From: Clostridia bacterium
GTDB taxonomy: Bacteria > Bacillota > Clostridia > Oscillospirales > UBA644
DNA length: 31,406 bases
Direction of reading: 5' to 3'
NCBI GenBank assembly: GCA_014872655.1
Contig: WHHJ01000019.1
Location: 1-31,406 of the forward strand
Numbering within the stretch: the first letter of the stretch is position 1; every line of letters begins with the position of its first letter. Made by a program: the position numbers and the translations under genes. Positions 25,293-31,406 of the stretch are shown in pieces. Under the pieces are notes generated by a model. That model was not told the DNA's origin and did no database searches. It saw nothing but the letters and a program-made list of their open reading frames with translations.

Positions 25293-25629
25293 ATGCCAAG
25301 GAAATATTGCCACATTGAACTGTATGGGAAAGAGATATTCGAGCTTAAAGAAAAAAGATTAACACATAAGCAAATAGGAAAAAAATTCGGATTCAGCAAA
25401 GATCAAATCAAGCAATATTTTTACCGCAAATATAGAAATGAACGCAAGATAGCTGCAGGAACAGCAATCAAGAAAAAAAGGCAGACTGGTAAAAGACTGT
25501 ATAGTGACCGATGAAGATAAGCTTGCAGATCTGCGTTACAAGTTGGCGCGGAAAGATACACATAAAAGGCAATTAGAGATGGAAAATGAACTTATGCGGG
25601 ATTCTCTCTCGCTTACAGAAAGGAAGTGA
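25293..25629 (+). pseudogene. IS3 transposase orfA, frameshifted
   Basis: The HTH protein of the IS. The first 73-codon frame (MPRKYCHIELYGKEIFELKE, then a LTHKQIGKKFGFSKDQIKQY helix-turn-helix) ends at a TGA at 25512. Removing one A from the A7 run at 25473-25479 restores KKGRLVKDCIVTDEDKLADL and the leucine-zipper end with EMENELMRDSLSLTERK, matching related orfA proteins (GRP.K.YVVTEEDK...MENELMRDFLSLTERK). Its restored stop (25627-25629) overlaps the orfB GTG start (25626) in the -1 frame, the normal setting for programmed frameshifting in IS3 elements. The RBS is GGAGG at 25281-25285. Confidence 0.8.
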
Positions 25630-26489
25630 GAACAAGCGTAAAATATATGGTTATCTATCGTCATAAAGACAAATATTCAATCAGCAAGATGTGCCGGTTC
25701 TTTGATGCAGCAAGAAGCGGTTACTATGACTATGTAAAAAGAATGGATATCCCTGCATGGGATTTGCCGCTTGTCGAGAAGATCCGAGAATGTCAAGAGC
25801 GCAGCCATAGCACTTATGGCTACCGTAGAGTCCATATATGGCTTGAAAGACAGGGAATACATAAGAATCCCAAAACCGTTCTGCGCATTATGCAGAAATA
25901 CAATCTGCTTTCTGTCGTTCGGCGCAAAAAATACCGAAATTACGGTGAATATCTGCATAGATATCCCCATCTTCTCAACAGAGATTTTTACGCAGAACGT
26001 CCCAATCAGAAATGGGTAACAGATATTTCATACATCAAGACAGGAGAAGGTGTACTGTATCTTTCGGTTATTCGAGCTCTCTATGACAATAGCATTGTTG
26101 CTTACAAGACCGGTACTGAACAAAACATCAATCTTGTTCTCTCTACAATCAAAGCAGCCACAAGAAAGGAAAAGGTCACCGCGGAGTTGCGGCTCCACAG
26201 TGACCAAGGCTTTCAGTACACCTCGCAAGCGTATTATAGCCTAACAAAATCGTACCACATCACGCCGTCAATGTCAATACGTGGGAACCCATATGATAAC
26301 GCTTTAGCCAAAAATTTTTTCTCAATCCTCGAAACCAAATGCATCTATCGTGCGAAAATCTGTACCTATGAGGAGGCGCGCCTCATCATAGGTTCATACA
26401 TACAATTCTACAATAACGAACGTATCCAACTTAAGCAACGAACTGACACCACTCGAAAAGCGATGTCAGTTCGTTGCTTAAGTTTTTAA
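25626..26489 (+). pseudogene. IS3 transposase orfB, catalytic Glu lost and C-terminus shifted
   Basis: A 287-residue DDE integrase-fold transposase (HTH_21 then rve core). The two Asp are seen in WVTDISYI and LHSDQGFQ. The third position should be Glu in a phrase like AENFFSILKTECIY; this copy reads AKNFFSILETKCIY, so Glu is Lys (codon 26310-26312) with two more charge swaps just after. The end also diverges: after ERIQLK the frame reads QRTDTTRKAM, while dropping one base near 26436 gives NELTPLEKRCQFVA and a stop at 26479-26481, the usual family end. GTG 26 bases before ATG is used as start by analogy with orfB proteins. The transposase should be inactive. Confidence 0.85.
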
Positions 26490-26490
26490 C
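26428..26490 (+). terminator. Perfect 21-bp inverted repeat, IS terminator
   Basis: Arms 26428-26448 and 26464-26484 are perfect complements around a 15-nt loop, followed by TTTTTAAC. It covers the end of orfB and probably terminates IS transcription. Confidence 0.8.
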
Positions 26491-26493
26491 TTT

Positions 26494-26525
26494 TTCTACC
26501 TCAGGGGTGTTTTTTGTACTGTCCG
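26494..26525 (-). repeat. Right terminal inverted repeat of the IS
   Basis: Reverse complement matches the left end at 25227-25262 (CGGACA, A-run, CACCCC against CGCCCT, GGTAGAA). Confidence 0.7.
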
Positions 26526-26755
26526 CACAATTTAGGGCAGTTCATTTTCTTCGGGCTGTTTTTTACTGCCCCTTTTGCCTTTTTCTGAGGACTTGACAAG
26601 TCGGCTGCGTTTGCGTATAAAGCACGAAACAAAAGATGACATAAGCGACACGAGTATTTTGAATTGGAACTTGAACTTACGAGTTTGAAAAAATATATAT
26701 TCAACCGAAGCAACCGTCGGTTTGGCAAATATATGAAAAAGTTACTCACGATATG

Positions 26756-26784
26756 TTGACAAAATTGATGATATATGCTAAAAT
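26756..26784 (+). promoter_or_regulatory. Strong promoter of the third ABC gene
   Basis: TTGACA, 17 bp, TAAAAT, leaving a leader of about 265 nt before ATG 27057. Confidence 0.8.
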
Positions 26785-26836
26785 AGTAATATAAAAAATT
26801 TTGCGGGAAAAGGGGGAGGGATCAAGTCGTAAAATA

Positions 26837-26872
26837 GTGGCAATAAAATATGTTTTGCGGCTTGCAATATGA
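26837..26872 (+). CDS. Candidate 11-residue leader peptide
   Basis: GTG start, reads MAIKYVLRLAI, TGA. The last codons CTT GCA ATA TGA form the 5' arm of the terminator at 26862-26913. A strong purine run (AGGGGGAGGG, about 26811-26820) lies 16 bp upstream of the GTG, rather far. Parallel to the leader ORF at 23792-23824; inference. Confidence 0.35.
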   Translation: MAIKYVLRLAI

Positions 26873-26913
26873 GAGGTATCATACCGATACGCTTTTGTAT
26901 TGCAAATTTTTTT
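26862..26913 (+). terminator. Attenuator-type terminator in the third ABC leader
   Basis: TTGCAATA (26862-26869) pairs with TATTGCAA (26898-26905), with an inner GGTAT/ATACC stem, followed by T7 at 26907-26913. It lies about 70-120 nt after the start of transcription and 140 nt before the ABC gene, so it must be read through for the gene to be expressed. Confidence 0.7.
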
Positions 26914-26956
26914 GTCTTGTACGTTTTGGTCGGCATTTAGGCTGTTTCTGAAATGC

Positions 26957-27019
26957 ATGGAATATTTTGAACAACCCGGAAAACCCCGAATGTTTTTTAG
27001 TCATTACTGCGGTGAATAA
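26957..27019 (+). CDS. Candidate 20-residue ORF before the third ABC gene
   Basis: ATG at 26957, ends TAA 27017-27019, 38 bp before the ABC gene. The sequence ends PRMFFSHYCGE. No clear ribosome site. It might be a second leader peptide or a small exported peptide; nothing known is matched. Confidence 0.25.
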   Translation: MEYFEQPGKPRMFFSHYCGE

Positions 27020-27056
27020 TATGTTTCATTTATAAATTGAGTATAGGAGATATGAA

Positions 27057-28849
27057 ATGAAAAAAATTAAGCGTATTGTTTTTAATAATATGTATATGTT
27101 GAAATTGCTTTGTTGGGCAGCCCCGAAGGAACTCTGGTTGAGTCTGCTCATGACCGTTTGGGGCTGTATTTTGCGGATAATTTCCACGGTCGTGTTTATG
27201 CGAACGTTGGTCAATGAGATAGAGTCGGGAAAAAGTTTCGGGAACATAGTTCTTTTATGCTGTTTATGTTTGCGTTTCAGTTCGTAACACAATATTCTAT
27301 TAATATATACGACAGTTTCTATCTGCAGAGCGTTAACATGGATATCAAAAAAAGACTTCAATCCATGTTTTATCGGAAGGTTGAGACCATAGACCTTGCG
27401 TGTATAAAAAACCCAGACTTTTTCGAGGGCTATATAAAGGCGAACAGATATTTGTGGAATAAAATGGATGAGGTGCTGAACATAACCTGTTCGATAGTTA
27501 CCGTAACCGTTATGATGTTTTCCATGTCTGCTGTCCTTATCTCCATTCATCCTCTGTCGGCCGTTCTTGCATTTGTTCCGTTTCTCTATTCGCTTTTTTT
27601 GGTGGCAAAATCAATAAAAAAATCATGAGTATGATTTGGAAGATCAAAAGATAACTCATGAGACAGACTATGTTCACCGAACATTTTATTCAAGTGATTA
27701 TTCAAAGGGAATGCGGTCTTCAAAAATTAGCAGTATAATGTTTGACAAATACGGCGAACTGATGAAGAAGATTAGAGGACTGTCTGTTAAAACACTGCTT
27801 TTTTACGCCGCTACGGATCTCGGCTCAACCTTCGCAAACGGTTATGCAGTGAATTTCGGAACAGACTTGCTTGCGGGAATCTTAACAGTCATGAAAAAAT
27901 AACACTCGGCGACTTCTTCGTTTCATCTTCTGCCATTATGTCCCTGTCACACGCCCTTTCTTCAACGGTCAGACTCGTTCGTGGATATGCAAACACTTCG
28001 CGTTATATAGAAGATATAAGGGTTTTTCTCGAATATGAGACAACCGTCAAACTCAATCTCGATGGCATAAAAGCAACTGCGGCAAACAAACATATCAAGT
28101 TAAAAAATGTTTCTTTCAAATATGGCAGTATGGAAACGGACTGTCTCAAAAATGTTTCGTTTGAAATAAAACCGAACGAGAAGATTGCGGTTGTGGGACA
28201 TAACGGCGCAGGAAAATCTACATTGATAAAACTTATAATGCAATTATATCAACAGGAACGCGGAGAGATATTATTGAACGGAAGGCGAGCGGAGACTGTA
28301 ACCGTCGGCTCTTACAGAGCAAAATTCGGAACGGCATTTCAGGATACCAGACTTTTTGCTCTCCCTATATGCCAAAACGTGCTTATGGATTACTGCGCCG
28401 ATGAAAAAGACCGCAAGTCCGTTAAAGACGCGTTGAAAAAGGTTAGGTTTGACAATAAACTTGATCCCTTGCCGAACGGAATAGATTCTGTTCTTACAAG
28501 GGAGTTTGACGAAGACGGCGTTATCCTTTCGGGCGGAGAACAACAAAAAATTGCGTTGGCGAAAACGTTTGTCAACGGCTATGAGTTTATAATTGTGGAC
28601 GAGCCGTCCGCCGCGCTCGATCCCGACAGCGAATATGAACTCAACAGACTGATGATGAATTCTGCTTTTGACAAAACCGTTATCTTTATATCTCACCGTC
28701 TTTGGACTACGCGAACGGCAGACAGGATATATATGATGGACGGCGGAGAAATTGTTGAACAGGGTACACACGATGAATTGATGGCGCTCAACGGCAAATA
28801 CGCCGAGATGTTCAATATTCAGGCTGAAAATTACAGGTGGACGATATGA
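27057..28849 (+). pseudogene. ABC exporter half-transporter broken by three frameshifts
   Basis: A half-transporter closely related to the one at 21377-23223: start FNNMYMLKLLCWAAPKEL against ANNFFILKMIYQAAPVYL, loop DLACIKNPDFFEGYIKA against DLACFESAEFFDQYIRA. Four pieces must be joined: (1) 27057 to T4 at 27253-27256, one T missing; (2) to A7 at 27616-27622, one A extra or two missing; (3) to A6 at 27894-27899, one A missing, restoring VMKKITLGDFFVSSSAIMSLSH; (4) 27938-28849 with the ATPase. The ATPase is intact: GHNGAGKST, TAFQDTRLF, VILSGGEQQKIALAKT, FIIVDEPSAALDP, FISHRLWTTRTA. AGGAGA precedes the ATG. No heterodimer partner is present. As read it would not give a transporter, although piece 4 alone could give a free ATPase. 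Confidence 0.85.
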
Positions 28850-28870
28850 ACGGAAAGTAGGAACGATTTT

Positions 28871-31096
28871 ATGCTTTTGCCAATGAATTATAATGAAGAA
28901 ACAAAGATAGATATATCTCTTTGCTTTTGTCTTGATGCCCGAAGTTTACCATGGTTTTATGAGAATTATACCAACTTGATTATACGAAAAGGTGGATATC
29001 TTTGTGCAGAGTTTGAAGATTGTTTTCACCCCGATTTTTCGTTAACAAAATCGATTCGCATAAATTCATTCTCTTCTTTTTCTTCTGCCGAAAAGTATAT
29101 TGCATTTATAAAACAACGAATAGATAATGGGTATTATATCGCCACATATCTTTATGTTCAGCACTTATCGGGTGATTCAGCCACTGCTGTTTATGAAAAG
29201 TTGAATTACATTTTGATATATGGTTATGATAATTCCGAAAATAAAATCTGTTTCTTGATGCACGATACGGTTAAGGGTGTTATTAAGTGTGCAGCAGACA
29301 TTTGTTATTTTGAAGAGATGTTTGAATTGTTGATGGAAAGAGCCAATGGGCTTCTGGATCCTGTACTGAAAGATGCATTTCTTCTTGAAGTGACATTTAA
29401 TGATATTTTTAGAAACAGAAAATTCCATGTCAAAACATTTTTAGATAATTTAAACAGATATATTTTTTCACTAAAAAAAACAGATAATGATATTGTCGGT
29501 CTTGATGTTTATGACGAATATATAAGAGTACTGAAAGACCGGTCAATGCCTGTTGTTTTGAGAGGAATTGAAAATATTTCTAAGCACAAAGAGTTTTTAT
29601 TGAGACGTTTTAATTATATCAGGGACTTGTATTATGTCTCTGAAGAGTATGAACGACTTTTAGCAGAATACAACAGAAAGGTCGTTCTTCCTTCCGAAAG
29701 AATAAAATTGCTTTCTGTTAAATATAATATAAGATCCCCGGAAAATTTTATCTACATTTCTGATAACAGTACTTTTCGTACAGACATTTGTGACAGGTTG
29801 TGCGTCGTCCGTGAAGATGAACGCTCTCTTTTAACCTCTATTTGTGCAGAAATAAAGAACATTAACAAAAAGAAAGATAATACTTCTGTATATTCGGAAT
29901 TTTCTTTTTCAAAGACAGATGCAAATTCCGCAAGTGTTAATTTGAATGAACCCATGTATCTGACGGAGATAGATTTGATTGACACGCGCAAAGATCTATC
30001 TTATGCCGAACCTGCAAAAATAGTATTTGATAACGGAGATATTCATTATATCTATGATTCTTCGGTCTCGGGCATTCGATTAAGAGATATTCGTTTCAAG
30101 CCCGTTTCGGTTAAATCTTTCTGTATATATCAGAACAATTTGTCATACATGGAAAAGAATTCTGTGCAACTTCATGTTTTACCTTCCGAGTACGTTTGGG
30201 AAAAAGGCTTATTACGAGAATGGAAGGCAATTCAGCAGTTTTCCGAAATAAATTACGGAAATGATATTGAATGCTCAGTATACAAAAATAATCCGTATTT
30301 TATAATGGACGAAGAATATATTAATGCGGATGTCTTGAAATATATTTATATAAAATATTCGACTTTAAGCGAAAGTGAAGCCGCGCAGATTTGGTTTGTT
30401 GACGAAACAAGCGAAAACGGTTTTTTTAATACCTCAAAGACCTTTGCGATCAAACCCGGAAAAGAGATGCTTGAATATAAGATAGATATGTCAAGCAATG
30501 CAAAATGGAAAGGCTTGATAGGAAAAATTCGCTTTGATCCGGTTCATTATGACCATTACGGAACGTCTGTCGTAAAAATTAATTCGATAAGGATATGTGA
30601 TGAAATGCCTATATATAATAATGACGATTTTTGCTGTACGCAAGGTATAAACGGTTGGTTTTATTATTCATATGACGGTGATATTACATACAAAGAATTG
30701 AACTGGAAAAAGGCGGAGAATGTCTGGGAAGGAAACAAGATTGCTGAATTGAAAGTCGGGAAATGTTTTCAGACATCCGCAAAGCAGTTTGCGTCTGTTC
30801 GCAGATGGTTTTGCCCCGCATCTGGCACATATCTTGTCAAAGTATGCATAACGCCGGTTTCGGGTTGTTATGCCGCATCGTTTACGATGAAAAAAAACTT
30901 CTCAATATCTGTTTTCTCTATCGATAGATTGATCGAAGGCAATGAGTATATCGAAGAAAAAGAAATAGTAATTGATCGGGGAGAGTATATTTCATTCGAA
31001 TTTCTCAATAAAGATGAATTATCCGTTGCACATATCAATATATCTTGCAGTATATCAAAGACTGTAGAAGATACTCTGCGTAGTAATGACAAGTAA
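28871..31096 (+). CDS. Large protein with BtrH/C39-like N-terminal and lectin-like C-terminal domains
   Basis: A 741-residue protein, no signal peptide or membrane helix, 21 bp after the ABC gene with AGGA 8 bp before ATG. I do not recognise it as a named family. The first 250 residues follow the layout of BtrH_N/C39-like domains (KKGG-like YLCAEFEDCF, then IKQRIDNGYYIATYLYVQHL, LNYILIYGYDNSENKICFL); the residue where C39 peptidases have His is Asn, so it is probably not a protease. The C-terminal half looks like two beta-sandwich, carbohydrate-binding-like domains: one around 480-600 (KYIYIKYSTL, QIWFVDET, WKGLIGKIRFDP) and one around 610-730 (INGWFYYSYDGD, VWEGNKI, VRRWFCPASGTYLVKV). Such domain pairing beside an exporter suggests a part in making, modifying or handling an exported peptide or glycan. 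Intact, unlike its neighbour. Confidence 0.6.
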   Translation: MLLPMNYNEETKIDISLCFCLDARSLPWFYENYTNLIIRKGGYLCAEFEDCFHPDFSLTKSIRINSFSSFSSAEKYIAFIKQRIDNGYYIATYLYVQHLSGDSATAVYEKLNYILIYGYDNSENKICFLMHDTVKGVIKCAADICYFEEMFELLMERANGLLDPVLKDAFLLEVTFNDIFRNRKFHVKTFLDNLNRYIFSLKKTDNDIVGLDVYDEYIRVLKDRSMPVVLRGIENISKHKEFLLRRFNYIRDLYYVSEEYERLLAEYNRKVVLPSERIKLLSVKYNIRSPENFIYISDNSTFRTDICDRLCVVREDERSLLTSICAEIKNINKKKDNTSVYSEFSFSKTDANSASVNLNEPMYLTEIDLIDTRKDLSYAEPAKIVFDNGDIHYIYDSSVSGIRLRDIRFKPVSVKSFCIYQNNLSYMEKNSVQLHVLPSEYVWEKGLLREWKAIQQFSEINYGNDIECSVYKNNPYFIMDEEYINADVLKYIYIKYSTLSESEAAQIWFVDETSENGFFNTSKTFAIKPGKEMLEYKIDMSSNAKWKGLIGKIRFDPVHYDHYGTSVVKINSIRICDEMPIYNNDDFCCTQGINGWFYYSYDGDITYKELNWKKAENVWEGNKIAELKVGKCFQTSAKQFASVRRWFCPASGTYLVKVCITPVSGCYAASFTMKKNFSISVFSIDRLIEGNEYIEEKEIVIDRGEYISFEFLNKDELSVAHINISCSISKTVEDTLRSNDK

Positions 31097-31406
31097 CATT
31101 TATTGAACTAAATCTCAGAATTTAATTGTTTTTTTAAAGGGGTTAATTTATGACAAAAGAAAAACGCTAATCAAAACTTGAATTGTCATTCCCGCAAATC
31201 ATTAAGAACTTCGGTTTTGCAACAAATCTGATGCTAAAGAAAGCTGGGGCTTGTTGTCCCCATCAGTCACATTTCATCTCTGATTTTTCCGAAAAAGTGG
31301 CCTCCTGTAAATGATTTTGCGAAAAAGTGCGAGAAATTTACAAGATAAATGCAAGAAAACTATGCCAAAATGCTCCTGCGAATGAACAGAACTGATAGTC
31401 AATGAT
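31097..31406. other. Window end, mostly non-coding
   Basis: Contains the interrupted small ORF at 31150-31314. The remaining 90 bp are A/T-rich, with a GCGAAAAAGTG phrase resembling CCGAAAAAGTG at 31290; no other gene is visible. Confidence 0.4.
31150..31314 (+). pseudogene. Possible small Cys-containing peptide gene with one internal stop
   Basis: AAAGGGG lies 8 bp before ATG 31150. The frame reads MTKEKR, then TAA (31168-31170), then stays open for 47 codons to TGA at 31312. After the stop it reads SKLELSFPQIIKNFG, then NLMLKKAGACCPHQ and ends SEKVASCK. With the stop replaced by a sense codon (for example AAA or CAA) this would be a 54-residue peptide with a basic start, a hydrophobic middle and three Cys, in the right place downstream of an exporter. 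It may be a broken precursor peptide or chance. Not a known family. Confidence 0.3.

Larger units (their letters stand above)
25227..26525 (+). mobile_element. Decayed IS3-family insertion sequence
   Basis: About 1.3 kb. The ends form imperfect inverted repeats: left 25227-25262 (CGGACAATTGAAAAAAACG...) and right 26494-26525 (reverse complement CGGACAGTACAAAAAACAC...), both ending in GGTAGAA. It carries orfA and orfB in the usual overlapping -1 arrangement. The copy is inactive by several marks: a frameshift in orfA, a Glu to Lys change at the third catalytic position and a frameshift at the orfB end. I see no clear target duplication. Exact outer ends may be off by a few bases. Confidence 0.85.
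26526..27056 (+). other. Intergenic/leader region before the third ABC gene
   Basis: No complete gene. From 26640 to 26759 a frame stays open for 39 codons without a start (contains EYFELELELTSLKKYIF), perhaps the remnant of a gene interrupted when the IS arrived; it ends inside the promoter. After that come the promoter at 26756-26784, a short leader ORF, a terminator-like hairpin, and a second short ORF (26957-27019). Confidence 0.5.

Noticed and set aside
26501..26749. An 82-codon minus-strand frame after the IS
   Set aside because: It crosses the right inverted repeat of the IS and has no ribosome site or recognisable sequence.
26640..26759. Real gene encoding EYFELELELTSLKKYIF
   Set aside because: No start codon or ribosome site and only 39 codons; kept only as a possible remnant in the intergenic entry.

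Overview
The window looks like a chromosomal segment of a low-GC, endospore-forming member of the Clostridia (Firmicutes). The basis is three sporulation genes (yunB, yqfC, yqfD), the Firmicutes gene block yqfC-yqfD-phoH-ybeY-dgkA-era-recO, TTGACA/TATAAT-type promoters with 17-bp spacers, and GGAGG-type ribosome binding sites. No tRNA, rRNA or CRISPR array was seen. Genus or species cannot be named from the sequence alone.

Layout. 1-9.2 kb: a ClpP-fold TepA-like protease and an unknown membrane protein (minus strand), then a plus-strand group (a DUF6873-like protein, YunB, NAD-dependent DNA ligase LigA), a small conserved protein, a WYL-domain regulator, and a minus-strand pair made of a small alarmone synthetase and a cation/proton antiporter. 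Both genes of that pair carry a frameshift. 9.4-17.1 kb: one compact minus-strand housekeeping block, yqfC, yqfD, phoH, ybeY, dgkA, era, recO, mutS2, with several overlapping starts and stops. 17.2-19.2 kb: a membrane-anchored alpha/beta hydrolase and a polytopic membrane protein transcribed from a clear promoter. 19.5-23.9 kb: two adjacent ABC exporter half-transporters; the promoter-distal one is intact, and the promoter-proximal one is frameshifted and has lost its Walker A lysine. They sit behind a leader of about 600 nt with a short leader ORF, a terminator hairpin and a repeated structured motif. 24.0-25.1 kb: a zinc-ribbon membrane protein and a YcxB-like protein.

25.2-31.4 kb is accessory DNA: a decayed IS3-family element with terminal inverted repeats, its own promoter and an RBS-masking hairpin; a third ABC half-transporter, related to the second and broken by three single-site frameshifts, again behind a leader with a short ORF and a terminator; a 741-residue protein that seems to join a BtrH/C39-like N-terminal domain to beta-sandwich (lectin-like) domains; and a possible small Cys-containing peptide gene interrupted by one in-frame stop.

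Two themes stand out. First, both ABC exporter operons have the same leader plan (strong promoter, short ORF ending in the 5' arm of a terminator, long remaining leader), which suggests ribosome-controlled attenuation as known for drug-inducible ABC exporters such as BmrCD. Second, at least eight small indels, mostly in homopolymers, fall only in dispensable genes (alarmone synthetase, antiporter, two ABC half-transporters, transposase) while every essential gene is intact. Two independent active-site substitutions (ABC Walker A K to E, transposase DDE E to K) argue that part of this is true decay and not only sequencing error.
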